Below, piece by piece: positions 24,794-33,404 of a stretch of 64,000 nucleotides of DNA; the first letter of the stretch is position 1, and each line of letters begins with the position of its first letter. A program made the translations under genes and the position numbers. This stretch comes from an uncultured Bacteroidia bacterium (GTDB taxonomy: Bacteria; Bacteroidota; Bacteroidia; NS11-12g; UBA9320). The stretch covers positions 1-64,000 of the forward strand of contig CAJQIC010000029.1 in the NCBI GenBank assembly GCA_905478335.1. Direction: 5' to 3'. The notes below the pieces were generated by a model. That model searched no databases. It saw only the letters and a program-made list of their open reading frames with translations, and was not told the origin of the DNA.

Positions 24794-25870
24794 ATGGAAG
24801 AAGAAAAGTCCTTAAATATTTCTGTCATCCTCAAACTGGTGAAGACTTACTGGTCTTTGGTATGGCGAAACAAGTGGTGGGTGGTTGCAGGCGGAATCCT
24901 ATTAGCGGGATTACTCGTCACTCAGGCCTGGTTAACGCCTAAAAAATATAGTGCTCCATTAACCTTTGTCATCAATGAAGACGACGGAGGTGGTGGCGGC
25001 GGAATTGGTGCGGTATTAGGTGAATTAGGGTTTGGTGGATCCAAGGCCGGCCATAATTATGAGAAAATTAGTCAGCTAGCCACGTCACGATTGATACTTG
25101 GCAAGGCTTTAACATCCACAACAAGCATTAACGGACAGACAGATTATGTCGGGAACCATGTCATCACTTTATTGGAAATTCCCATGGTATCGAAAATAGG
25201 TAATGTGGACTTAACCGGCTTTCGTTTTACCAATCAAAAGGACTCGGCATACTTAGACCAAGAGGCTCAAGCCATCCTCATTATATCTAAAAAAATGAAA
25301 GGGAACCCAACCAATGGGGAGGAGGGTTTGGTAAGTATTGACTATGATGACGAAAGTTCATTTTTAAAGATAGTCGGAAAAACTACAGTTCCGGAACTGA
25401 GCATTGCTTTGGCCAATAGCCTTTATGATGTCCTAAGTGAATTTTACATCTCAAATACTATAGAAAAACAGACAGTGACATTTGAACATGTGCAAAATAA
25501 AGCCGACTCCATCTTTGGAGAGCTGAGAGCTGCAGAACAACGATTAGCACGTTTTCAAGACCAAGGAAAAAGCATTATTCTGAGCACCAATAAACTACCT
25601 AAACAACAATTAGCCCGCAAGGTAGAAATGTTGTATATCATGTATGGCGAAGCCATCAAGAACCAAGAACGTGCTGAATTTCTACTCAGTAGTGCAACGC
25701 CTTACTTCCAAGTCATAGATCGCCCCATGGGACCATTCCAACCCACCGGTAAGTCGCGTATGAAAGCCCTTATCATAGGAGGTATTCTTGGGGGACTATT
25801 AGCTATTGCAATCATTATTGGTAGGCATTGGTTGGTAGAGCGGCTGGAAAAAGAGCGGATGGATGCATAG
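24794..25870 (+). CDS. Wzz chain-length regulator / polysaccharide co-polymerase
   Basis: A 358-residue protein. Membrane helices lie at about 32-50 (WWVVAGGILLAGLLV) and 325-345. The first is followed by a PKKYSAPLTF periplasmic strand and the second is preceded by the Pro-rich IDRPMGPFQPTGKSR, the normal Wzz end. The middle is coiled coil. An unusual Gly-rich segment (DDGGGGGGIGAVLG) follows the first strand. No tyrosine-kinase domain is attached, as in O-antigen Wzz rather than Wzc. It starts 1 bp after the SLBB gene. Confidence 0.85.
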   Translation: MEEEKSLNISVILKLVKTYWSLVWRNKWWVVAGGILLAGLLVTQAWLTPKKYSAPLTFVINEDDGGGGGGIGAVLGELGFGGSKAGHNYEKISQLATSRLILGKALTSTTSINGQTDYVGNHVITLLEIPMVSKIGNVDLTGFRFTNQKDSAYLDQEAQAILIISKKMKGNPTNGEEGLVSIDYDDESSFLKIVGKTTVPELSIALANSLYDVLSEFYISNTIEKQTVTFEHVQNKADSIFGELRAAEQRLARFQDQGKSIILSTNKLPKQQLARKVEMLYIMYGEAIKNQERAEFLLSSATPYFQVIDRPMGPFQPTGKSRMKALIIGGILGGLLAIAIIIGRHWLVERLEKERMDA

Positions 25871-25967
25871 GGCGGTTGGCGGTTGGGGCGCTGACGCTTT
25901 TAGGGCGCTTCGCTTTTGGCTTTTGGCGGTTGGCACATTGGCGTTTTGGCGCATTAGCGTTTTGGCG
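25871..25967 (+). repeat. GGCGGTTGGC / GGCGTTTTGGC low-complexity repeat
   Basis: Directly after the wzz stop lie about 97 bp of variants of GGCGGTTGG, CTTTTGGC and GGCGTTTTGGCG, on the G-rich strand. Related tracts lie at 27375-27403, 27801-27857 (opposite strand), 55934-55989, 56085-56150 and 58925-58970. Confidence 0.75.
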
Positions 25968-25970
25968 AAA

Positions 25971-25994
25971 TTCAATTGATAGTTGATAATTGAA
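25971..25994. repeat. TTCAATT/AATTGAA inverted repeat
   Basis: A 7-bp inverted repeat around a 10-nt loop, immediately after the G-rich tract. It uses the same short words as 13497-13560. Confidence 0.45.
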
Positions 25995-26040
25995 ATTTGA
26001 AAATGTTAAATCGTGCATGGTTCAATCCGACCTTTGAAGT

Positions 26041-26232
26041 TTTCTGTAGAATTGAGAAAGGCTTTTGTGCGGAGGCCCGAGCTAAGCAGGCAGGAAAGCG
26101 AAGCGGGTTTGAATGCGGGGAGAAAAAGCCTTTCGTAGAATTCAAAGAAAAATTCAGAAGTCTTGATTTTTTTGTTTCGTTTTTTTATCAAGAAAAAAAT
26201 GAAAACCAGGTAAAAGGGCTGGTAAGCCCTTT
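26041..26232. repeat. Palindromic intergenic element
   Basis: The arms GAATTGAGAAAGGCTTTT (26049-26066) and AAAAAGCCTTTCGTAGAATTC (26123-26143) pair imperfectly. They are followed by CTTGAT/ATCAAG around T-runs (26163-26192) and a perfect hairpin AAAGGGCT-GGTA-AGCCCTTT (26213-26232). An open frame crosses it (25997-26245) and would read LDFFVSFFYQEKNEN. I believe this peptide pattern recurs in Bacteroidota intergenic palindromes and is not a real protein. The element ends 21 bp before gmd. Confidence 0.55.
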
Positions 26233-26252
26233 AAAATTTAAATAATTAAAAA

Positions 26253-27374
26253 ATGCCTAAAACCGCATTAATCACCGGCGTCACCGGACAAGACGGTGCC
26301 TACCTTTCCGAATTCTTATTAAAGAAAGGCTACACCGTTCACGGTATCAAACGACGTAGTTCTTCCTTTAACACTGATCGTATTGATCATTTATACCAGG
26401 ATCCGCATGTAGACAACCGTAAATTCATTTTGCATTACGGCGATTTGACGGACTCGACCAATTTGATTCGAATCATAAAAGAGGTTCAGCCGGATGAAAT
26501 CTACAACTTGGGAGCAATGTCCCATGTCAAGGTTAGTTTCGAATCTCCAGAGTACACTGCTGACGTCGATGGAGTTGGAACACTACGTGTATTGGAAGCA
26601 GTTAGATTACTTGGTTTAGAGAAAAAAACACGCATTTATCAAGCGTCAACTTCAGAATTATATGGTTTGGTTCAGGAAGTACCACAATCAGAAACAACAC
26701 CATTTTATCCACGGTCTCCGTATGCGGTTGCCAAAATGTATGGATATTGGATTACCGTAAACTATAGAGAAGCTTACGACATGTATGCTTGTAACGGGAT
26801 ACTGTTTAATCATGAAAGCCCGCTGCGCGGAGAAACGTTCGTTACGCGCAAAATCACACGAGCCGTATCTCGAATCGCACTTGGATTGCATGATAAATTT
26901 TACCTCGGAAACTTAGATGCAAAACGTGACTGGGGTCATGCCAAAGACTACGTAGAACTTATGTGGATGATGCTGCAACAAGATAAACCAGAAGATTATG
27001 TTATCGCAACAGGAGTAACTACGACGGTGCGAGATTTTGTTAAAATGGCATTTAACGAAGTAGGTGTTGAATTAACATTTAATGGTACTGCTGAGAATGA
27101 AACGGCAGTTGTTTCAAAATCAAGTAACCCCTCCTACCCTGTCAAAGTTGGGCAAGAAGTGTTGGCTGTCGACCTTCAATATTACCGTCCAACGGAAGTG
27201 GATTTACTAATTGGCGATGCTACCAAAGCAAAAAACAATCTTGGATGGGTTCCAAAACATAGCTTAGCTGATTTGGTTAAGGATATGATGGACTCTGATC
27301 TGGAGTTATTCAGGAAGCAGCAGTCACTGCATGACAGTGGGTTTACCTTTGTGCCGAAGGAGGAGGAAAAATGA
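26253..27374 (+). CDS. gmd: GDP-mannose 4,6-dehydratase
   Basis: A 373-residue extended SDR with [32 protein letters not shown], the active-site region [10 protein letters not shown], the YxxxK motif [11 protein letters not shown] and [16 protein letters not shown]. It converts GDP-D-mannose to GDP-4-keto-6-deoxymannose. This locus also encodes a GDP-fucose synthase and a perosamine-synthase-like aminotransferase, both of which use that product. It is separated from the upstream export genes by 382 bp of repeats, and a TTGGCGG repeat starts right after its stop. Confidence 0.95.
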   Translation: MPKTALITGVTGQDGAYLSEFLLKKGYTVHGIKRRSSSFNTDRIDHLYQDPHVDNRKFILHYGDLTDSTNLIRIIKEVQPDEIYNLGAMSHVKVSFESPEYTADVDGVGTLRVLEAVRLLGLEKKTRIYQASTSELYGLVQEVPQSETTPFYPRSPYAVAKMYGYWITVNYREAYDMYACNGILFNHESPLRGETFVTRKITRAVSRIALGLHDKFYLGNLDAKRDWGHAKDYVELMWMMLQQDKPEDYVIATGVTTTVRDFVKMAFNEVGVELTFNGTAENETAVVSKSSNPSYPVKVGQEVLAVDLQYYRPTEVDLLIGDATKAKNNLGWVPKHSLADLVKDMMDSDLELFRKQQSLHDSGFTFVPKEEEK

Positions 27375-27403
27375 ACCGTTGGCGGTTGGCTTTTAGCAGT
27401 TGG
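27375..27403 (+). repeat. Left arm of inverted repeat bracketing the four-helix-bundle gene
   Basis: GTTGGCGGTTGGCTTTTAGC and the following CAGTTGG (27378-27403). About 22 of 26 positions match the reverse complement of 27831-27857. Confidence 0.65.
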
Positions 27404-27450
27404 AGGTAACATAAATAAATTGAATCCTAGTTTGCCATATTTGCTTTTTA

Positions 27451-27786
27451 GTGAGAAATTTCAGAAAACTAGAAGTATGGCAACAAAGCATGGAATTGGT
27501 AAATCACGTTTACGATATTGTGAATCATTTTCCAAAAAATGAAATGTACGGTTTAAGTCGACAATCACAGCGATGTTCAGTTTCAATACCGTCTAATGTT
27601 GCTGAAGAGTGTAGTAGAAAATCGAATAAAGAATTCTCTAGGTATATTCAAATCGCATTGGGGTCAAGTTTCGAATTAGAGACTCAATTGCTTATAGCAA
27701 TGACCCGAAAATATTCCACTAACTCCGCAGTATTTGTAAACTTAGATATAGTACAAAAAAGCTCAATGCGCTTAGCAACCGGCTAA
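27451..27786 (+). CDS. Four-helix-bundle protein (23S rRNA IVS / S23 family), 3' frameshift likely
   Basis: 111 residues from a GTG start. FRKLEVWQQSMELVNHVYDI, YGLSRQSQRCSVSIPSNVAE and ALGSSFELETQLLIA are the signature of the IVS/S23 four-helix-bundle family (relatives of Avd). The fourth helix is lost in this frame: after DIVQK it reads SSMRLATG. Adding one A to the A-run at 27744-27749 restores QKKLNALSNRL and ends at 27800, giving the usual family length. It is bracketed by inverted repeats. Its role is unknown, and it is unrelated to sugar synthesis. Confidence 0.75.
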   Translation: MRNFRKLEVWQQSMELVNHVYDIVNHFPKNEMYGLSRQSQRCSVSIPSNVAEECSRKSNKEFSRYIQIALGSSFELETQLLIAMTRKYSTNSAVFVNLDIVQKSSMRLATG

Positions 27787-27800
27787 TTATCTTAATCTAA

Positions 27801-27857
27801 CACCAAAAAGCAAACAGCTAAGCGCCAACCACTAACAGCCAAAAGCTAACCGCCAAC
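27801..27857 (-). repeat. Right arm(s) of inverted repeat
   Basis: Two successive variants of GCCAACCAC-type sequence. The second, ACTAACAGCCAAAAGCTAACCGCCAAC as positions 27831-27857, is the inverted partner of 27378-27403. Confidence 0.65.
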
Positions 27858-27865
27858 TGGTGACA

Positions 27866-28007
27866 AATGAACAAATACTCCGAACATGATGGCAAGAATC
27901 TACCGAACCGTGTTAGACAGTCAGATTGTTTGGTGCGTTTCCCGTTTTATTATGACATTACACTAGATTTAAATAGTGTAGCTGTCAATATTAAAAATGC
28001 TAATTAA
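27866..28007 (+). pseudogene. Degenerate C-terminal tail of a DegT/WecE-type sugar aminotransferase
   Basis: The short frame NKYSEHDGKN, then (apparently after a one-base shift near 27899) LPNRVRQSDCLVRFPFYYDIT, looks like the last 40-45 residues of WecE/FdtB-type nucleotide-sugar aminotransferases (HDGxxLPNxxxxSDxLxRLPFYYxLT). No upstream part of such a gene is present; the inverted-repeat arm ends 8 bp before it. The tail overlaps the start of the next gene. The frameshift position is from hand reading and should be rechecked. Confidence 0.45.
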
Positions 28008-29856
28008 ATTAATCTTTACAATCTTATTGACTTTTGGCGTAATCTATTTTTTCGCAGAGGTTTTATCCTATTTATATAAAGGGATCCCAAATATGTCGGG
28101 GAGAATGCTCATCACAACTGTGATGATTGTTTCCTTTTATTCTATTTTCTTGACGAATGGGATATCGTCAATGACAATCGTCTTAATATTGATAATTTGT
28201 TTCTTCGTAAAAACAAAGAAAAACTTCAGTATCAGAAATCCAGAATATAAATTTGACAAAGCATTATTTCTAAAACATCTGTGTTTAATATCGCTTACAG
28301 GGTTGCTTTATGTGTCTCTCAAAACAAACTTTACGTTCGATGTGGACGGTTTGATGTTTTATGGAGACCACTATTATTATGCTAAAATAGCTATAAGTTT
28401 ACAGGAGTCGGGAATTGAAACTCGTAATTTCAGTAATGCATACAGTGGTGTTGCTGTAACCAGCGCATACCACTATTTCGAATTATACTTTTGCGCGTTG
28501 ACTTCTATTTTGGGGTTACCAGTTTTATTATGTTATGAATTCGTTTATCCGATTCTATATATCTATATAATCCTAACATTGTTTATAAACACGCGTTTTG
28601 ATTTCAATAAATTATTAGTTCTGATACTGGTTACTATAGTCTTATTAATCCGACCAACAGTACCTATTCACGCTGAATACATCGTGAATGAGAATTTTAT
28701 TTTTCAAAATATCAAATTGTTGGTTCCGATAACCTTCTTGACCTTAATTGCTACTTCAAAAGATGAATTCTTTTCTTATTTGTTGCTATGTATATTAGCT
28801 ATTATTTATCCCACCACACTGTTTGCCATTCTTGCTGTTCTATTTTTCACCTTAACAAAACATATAATAAACAAGAAAAAATTTAGTGAATTAGGATTCC
28901 CGATCATTACAACGTTGCTAATACTGACTTACCTGTCACTTGAAAGATTAATTCCCAACTTTAGAGAATCGAGCAACATAGGCGTAGGATTTAATAATAT
29001 TGATATTTGGGGGAGAGCAATCTTTGATTCTTTTATTTTTTGGATTAGGCCAATGATTGGTAGGAATCTCCCGTATACATTAATTTTTATTTTAATAATT
29101 TATAAAGCGTACAAATCAAAAAAACATGAGTTGAATAGCACGCTTATATTTATTGGACTTCCTGGAGCTCTAATAGGGGCCTCATTATTTTTTAAAACGA
29201 TAGACAATGAACAAATATTTGCAAATTACTACACTTCATTGACCGTGGCTCTATGTATTTTATTCTTGCATGAAAACCAATCAAAAAAAAGGTTCTTAAT
29301 GCCCATTTTAAGTGGAGTGTCAGTTGTGTATTTAATAATATTTCAATTTTCAATAGTTCACAAAAATCATTATCCTGGACTTAATTTTTTGTCTATTCAT
29401 ACACAAAATAAACTTATATCCATTGTTACTCAAGATCGTAATTTTTATGGAAGCTTGAAGGGTTTCGAGCAATTTAATAGCAAATATTTTTCAAATACAG
29501 GTTTAAACCAAATTGGTAAAGAGGTATTAAACTTTGGTAATAAAACTTCGGTCAACATTACACCATTAGATAAATTACTAGCCCTTTCTAAGGACTCTGT
29601 TTTGATTAGACGAATTAAAAAAGATCAATTTTATGGAGTGTCTAACATTTATAAAAATAGCTATCAAATACTGACAGAGAAGTTCAACGGAGTATTTAGC
29701 AGTTACCAAACAGATACATTAACTTTTAGAAATTATAACTCCTACAAAATGGAGTTAATCGATTCGTTAGATCTACCTAAAGGATACTCAAATGTCGAAG
29801 AAAAAGTGTTCTATTACAAGGGAATATCGTTAACAAAGGATAAACCTCAAAATTGA
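27997..29856 (+). CDS. Polytopic membrane protein, unknown (possible GT-C transferase)
   Basis: A 619-residue protein with roughly 11-13 membrane helices in residues 1-460 and a soluble tail of about 150 residues. The first large loop holds an acidic pair (FDVDGLMFYGDHYYYAK), reminiscent of the loop acids of GT-C membrane glycosyltransferases, but no family signature is certain. The gene is clearly richer in A+T than its neighbours, as is common for locus-specific wzy or transferase genes. It could be a polymerase or a GT-C enzyme. Its start overlaps an aminotransferase remnant, suggesting it was joined there by recombination. Confidence 0.6.
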   Translation: MLIKLIFTILLTFGVIYFFAEVLSYLYKGIPNMSGRMLITTVMIVSFYSIFLTNGISSMTIVLILIICFFVKTKKNFSIRNPEYKFDKALFLKHLCLISLTGLLYVSLKTNFTFDVDGLMFYGDHYYYAKIAISLQESGIETRNFSNAYSGVAVTSAYHYFELYFCALTSILGLPVLLCYEFVYPILYIYIILTLFINTRFDFNKLLVLILVTIVLLIRPTVPIHAEYIVNENFIFQNIKLLVPITFLTLIATSKDEFFSYLLLCILAIIYPTTLFAILAVLFFTLTKHIINKKKFSELGFPIITTLLILTYLSLERLIPNFRESSNIGVGFNNIDIWGRAIFDSFIFWIRPMIGRNLPYTLIFILIIYKAYKSKKHELNSTLIFIGLPGALIGASLFFKTIDNEQIFANYYTSLTVALCILFLHENQSKKRFLMPILSGVSVVYLIIFQFSIVHKNHYPGLNFLSIHTQNKLISIVTQDRNFYGSLKGFEQFNSKYFSNTGLNQIGKEVLNFGNKTSVNITPLDKLLALSKDSVLIRRIKKDQFYGVSNIYKNSYQILTEKFNGVFSSYQTDTLTFRNYNSYKMELIDSLDLPKGYSNVEEKVFYYKGISLTKDKPQN

Positions 29857-29930
29857 CCCCAGATAAATAAGGTTTTTATTCAGATTTTGACAAACAGAAA
29901 TTTACTTCCCTATAATCTCAATAGTTTCAA

Positions 29931-30863
29931 GTGATAAGTAAGTCAAGCAAGATATACGTAGCCGGCCATAACGGTATGGTAGGTTCTGCCATTGTTCGTA
30001 AACTTAAAAAAGAAGGATATACCAACCTGTTACTCCGCACAAGTACAGAACTTGATTTAAGAAGACAGTTGTTAGTTGAAACGTTCTTCGAGCAAGAAAA
30101 ACCAGACTACGTATTTCTTGCAGCCGCTAAGGTTGGTGGAATTCATGCAAACAATGTCTATAGAGCTGACTTTTTATATGATAACTTGATGATTCAAAAC
30201 AACGTGATACACCAGAGTTATGTTCACGGAGTTAAGAAACTCCTGTTTCTTGGGTCTTCTTGCATCTACCCCAAAATGGCTACTCAACCAATGAAGGAGG
30301 CAAGTTTACTAACAGGTCCTCTTGAACAGACAAACGAACCATACGCAATAGCAAAAATCGCTGGAATTAAGATGGTCGAGAACTATGCCCGTCAATATGG
30401 GTGCAACTTTACTGCAGCTATGCCAACGAACTTGTATGGGCCTAACGATAACTATGACTTAGAAAATTCGCATGTATTGCCGGCCCTAATGCGTAAATTC
30501 CATGAAGCTAAAGTAAACAATGTACCTACTGTAGAAATTTGGGGAACAGGGAGTCCTTTACGTGAATTTTTACATGTGGATGATTTGGCAGAGGCTTGCT
30601 ATTTTATTATGAAATCTTATGATCAGCCAGATTTTCTGAACGTTGGAAGCAATGAAGAACTTAGTATTAAAAACCTCGCTCTTCTTATTAAAAGCATCGT
30701 TGGTTACAATGGAGAATTACAGTTTAATATAAACAAGCCCGATGGGACACCTAGAAAATTAATGGATAGCAAACTTTTAATGGATTTGGGTTGGAAGCCT
30801 CAAACAAATTTGAGAGACGGCATTACTCAAGTTTATCAAGAACACTTCTTAGGAGATGTTTAA
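29931..30863 (+). CDS. fcl: GDP-L-fucose synthase
   Basis: 310 residues from a GTG start ([22 protein letters not shown]). This SDR has [25 protein letters not shown], the SSCIYPK serine motif, YAIAKIAG (YxxxK) and [29 protein letters not shown], all diagnostic of Fcl/WcaG. It performs 3,5-epimerisation and 4-reduction of GDP-4-keto-6-deoxymannose, so with Gmd it should make GDP-L-fucose. It overlaps the flippase gene by 8 bp. Confidence 0.95.
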   Translation: MISKSSKIYVAGHNGMVGSAIVRKLKKEGYTNLLLRTSTELDLRRQLLVETFFEQEKPDYVFLAAAKVGGIHANNVYRADFLYDNLMIQNNVIHQSYVHGVKKLLFLGSSCIYPKMATQPMKEASLLTGPLEQTNEPYAIAKIAGIKMVENYARQYGCNFTAAMPTNLYGPNDNYDLENSHVLPALMRKFHEAKVNNVPTVEIWGTGSPLREFLHVDDLAEACYFIMKSYDQPDFLNVGSNEELSIKNLALLIKSIVGYNGELQFNINKPDGTPRKLMDSKLLMDLGWKPQTNLRDGITQVYQEHFLGDV

Positions 30864-32154
30864 AAAGCTCCTCAAAAGACTAAAATCATCTGAATTCATT
30901 GTTAACGTCTCTAAACTTACATCTGCCACATCAATTGGTCAATTATCGGCGATACTTACCGCTCCGATACTGTATAGATTATATGAGAAATCTTCTTATG
31001 GAACGTTAGGTCTTTACATGGCAATTACGGGTGTTGTTGGTGTCTTTTCAACAATGCAGTATTTGCAAACGATATTGTTAGAAAAAGAGGCTAAGAATGC
31101 GCTAACAGCATTATGGTTAAACCGACTATTAAACACTGGTTTTGCGTTGGTCATTGCCTTAGTTATTCTCATTTTTCATAATCACATTGCCTTCTGGTTA
31201 AAAAATCCAGCAATACATCGGTGGCTCTGGTTGATTCCAGTAAGCATCTTTTTTTCCGGACAAAATGAAATCTTACGTGTCTGGGCAAATCGGTGTCAAG
31301 AATACAATATCCTTACACTCAACGGAATATTGACGTCCATTTTAATCCCAGTCTTTTCCATTTCTTTAGGTCTATTATATAGAGGCAATGATTTAGGACT
31401 TTTTGTTGGTCTAGTTATCGGTCAATGTGCTCCGGCATTGATACTATTTTTTAGCCTTCGTAGAAAACACGACTTTGGTCAGTTAAAAGAACATACCCAT
31501 AAGCTTATTCCCTTTGCCAAGTCAAACAAAATGTTCCCAATATATTCACTCCCTAGTGAATTCGTAAACCGGTTCACAAATCAATTACCGGTCTTTATGC
31601 TCAATCAATATGCCGGCGCAGGTGCTGTTGGGGTCTATAACCTAGCTGTACGTATGCTTGGGCTACCAATCCAATTTATTGGAAACGCCATTAGCACTGT
31701 GTTTCAACAACGTGCTGCGAAAGACTATAAAGAGACAGGGTCTTGTCGCAACATCTTTCTAAAGACCTTTAAAACTTTAGGTGTTATATCCCTCGTCCCA
31801 GTTATAATTATTTTATCTTTTGGACCAACGTTGTTTAGCACCATATTTGGCGCGGAGTGGTATGATGCAGGTAGATATGCGCAGGTTTTAATATTGCTAT
31901 TTGCTGGCAAACTCATTGTAAGTCCGTTGTCCTATATGTTTTACATCTCTAAAAAGTTAAAAGAAGATTTCTATTGGCACATCTGGATGCTTGTGTCAAA
32001 TAGCGCCCTTTTTCTTATTCTGTTTCGATTAGATTGGGATGTTCGCAACATTCTCCTAATTTATGCAGTGAATTACACATTAATCTATTTGATATACCTC
32101 TTTAGGTCTTATCAATTTACAATCAGAAGTAGTGATACTCTCGAAACTCAATAA
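30856..32154 (+). CDS. Wzx-type polysaccharide flippase (MOP superfamily)
   Basis: 432 residues with about 12 membrane helices. The N-terminus ([26 protein letters not shown]) and the middle segment ([42 protein letters not shown]) match Wzx/RfbX proteins. It should flip undecaprenyl-linked repeat units to the periplasm. It overlaps fcl by 8 bp and the acetyltransferase by 23 bp. Confidence 0.88.
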   Translation: MFKKLLKRLKSSEFIVNVSKLTSATSIGQLSAILTAPILYRLYEKSSYGTLGLYMAITGVVGVFSTMQYLQTILLEKEAKNALTALWLNRLLNTGFALVIALVILIFHNHIAFWLKNPAIHRWLWLIPVSIFFSGQNEILRVWANRCQEYNILTLNGILTSILIPVFSISLGLLYRGNDLGLFVGLVIGQCAPALILFFSLRRKHDFGQLKEHTHKLIPFAKSNKMFPIYSLPSEFVNRFTNQLPVFMLNQYAGAGAVGVYNLAVRMLGLPIQFIGNAISTVFQQRAAKDYKETGSCRNIFLKTFKTLGVISLVPVIIILSFGPTLFSTIFGAEWYDAGRYAQVLILLFAGKLIVSPLSYMFYISKKLKEDFYWHIWMLVSNSALFLILFRLDWDVRNILLIYAVNYTLIYLIYLFRSYQFTIRSSDTLETQ

Positions 32155-32782
32155 AACGCTTTTACGCTTAGTTCCTAAGTTTATATTAAGGAGGTTACTT
32201 CATCGTTTAAAACGATTTCGTTTTTTAACTGAGACGCTTCAAACCCAAACACCAATATCATTCGACATGTTTTACAATCAAAAAGTGCGTGGACACTTTG
32301 AACATGTTTATTGGCCAGTGCATGGTTCGAGTACAGTCATTAATTATAAAAATATTTGTTGTGGTATAGAAACTTCACCTGGATATAGTCCAGGAAATTA
32401 CATTCAAGCCCTCGGTAAAATTTACATTGGCGATTATACCCAAATCGCACCAAATGTTGGGATCATTACAGGGAATCACGATTTGACTGATAATCGAAAA
32501 CACGTTATTAAAGAAGTACATATCGGCAAATACTGTTGGCTTGGTATGGGCGCGATCATCTTGCCTGGCGTAATACTAGGGAATCATACTGTTGTCGCTG
32601 CTGGTAGTGTGGTTACAAAATCGTTTGAGGAGGGTTATTGCGTTATTGGCGGAAATCCCGCAAAAATTCTAAAGAATCTAGACCCTCAGACATGTCCGGC
32701 ACATAAAAGCACACATCAATACAACGGATACATATCAAACATGGCTTTTGACGAGTTTCGAAAGAAGAATTTAAATGTCTGA
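32132..32782 (+). CDS. Left-handed beta-helix (hexapeptide) acyltransferase
   Basis: 216 residues from a GTG start. The hexapeptide repeats start near residue 80 (GKIYIGDYTQIAPNVGIITGNHD) and continue through VHIGKYCWLGMGAIILPGVILGNHTVVAAGSVVTKSF to the usual IGGNPAKIL end. The conserved His in GNHD probably activates the acceptor. WcaF/CysE-type enzymes O- or N-acetylate sugars. It lies between the flippase and the hisH gene, overlapping both. The acceptor is unknown. Confidence 0.82.
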   Translation: MILSKLNKTLLRLVPKFILRRLLHRLKRFRFLTETLQTQTPISFDMFYNQKVRGHFEHVYWPVHGSSTVINYKNICCGIETSPGYSPGNYIQALGKIYIGDYTQIAPNVGIITGNHDLTDNRKHVIKEVHIGKYCWLGMGAIILPGVILGNHTVVAAGSVVTKSFEEGYCVIGGNPAKILKNLDPQTCPAHKSTHQYNGYISNMAFDEFRKKNLNV

Positions 32783-33404
32783 AATAGTTATTGTCAACTA
32801 TGGAGCCGGCAACATTAGCTCGGTTAAGAATATGCTTAAAAAGGCAGGGGCGACGGATATTTTAATTTCCTCTTCTGAGGCTGACATTAGGAAGGCTAAT
32901 AAGCTTATTGTTCCAGGAGTAGGTCATTTTGATCATGGGATGAAACAATTACAGGCATCTGGGCTCATTCCTGTTTTAAATGACGAAGTACTAAACAACC
33001 ATAAAACAGTACTTGGAATATGTCTAGGCGCGCAACTTTTCACAGATTCAAGTGAAGAAGGTACCTCTCCCGGTTTAGGCTGGGTAAAGGGTTCTACGGT
33101 AGCCTTCGATAAAACTCAAATACCTTTAAACCATAAAATTCCACATATGGGCTGGAATTCTGTTGAAATCAAGAACCAATGTCCAATTGACAAAGACCTG
33201 CCTAACGATTCTCGGTTTTACTTCGTTCACAGTTTTCATTTAAAGCTGACCAACCCGGAAGATGTTTGGATGACTTCAAATTACGGATATGACTTCACTG
33301 CTGCGTTTCATAGAGGCAACATTTATGGCTGCCAGTTTCACCCAGAAAAGAGTCACCGTTTTGGTTTAAAGATTATGGAAAATTTTGTGAATTTAGAATG
33401 CTAA
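32775..33404 (+). CDS. hisH: HisH-type glutaminase of an amidino-sugar system (WbuY-like)
   Basis: A 209-residue class I glutamine amidotransferase. The nucleophile Cys is in LGICLGAQLF, and the His and Glu of the triad in YGCQFHPEKS. It is a HisH homologue, but no other his gene is nearby. It lies next to a HisF homologue of the WbuZ kind and in one locus with WbuX/WbpG. In Pseudomonas and Escherichia O-antigen clusters, this trio converts an acetamido group to an acetamidino group, HisH/HisF supplying ammonia. I infer that role rather than histidine synthesis. Confidence 0.85.
   Translation: MSEIVIVNYGAGNISSVKNMLKKAGATDILISSSEADIRKANKLIVPGVGHFDHGMKQLQASGLIPVLNDEVLNNHKTVLGICLGAQLFTDSSEEGTSPGLGWVKGSTVAFDKTQIPLNHKIPHMGWNSVEIKNQCPIDKDLPNDSRFYFVHSFHLKLTNPEDVWMTSNYGYDFTAAFHRGNIYGCQFHPEKSHRFGLKIMENFVNLEC

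Noticed and set aside
19520-25870. Complete Wzc-type capsule export system
   Set aside because: No tyrosine kinase or phosphatase gene is seen; the Wzz has no kinase domain, so I call it an O-antigen/exopolysaccharide type.
25997-26245. 82-codon open frame as a gene
   Set aside because: It runs across a palindromic element and its peptide (LDFFVSFFYQEKNEN) is set by the inverted repeats and T/A runs, so I treat it as repeat, not protein.
27451-27786. Avd gene of a diversity-generating retroelement
   Set aside because: The four-helix bundle is related to Avd, but no reverse transcriptase, template repeat or variable repeat is found in the window.
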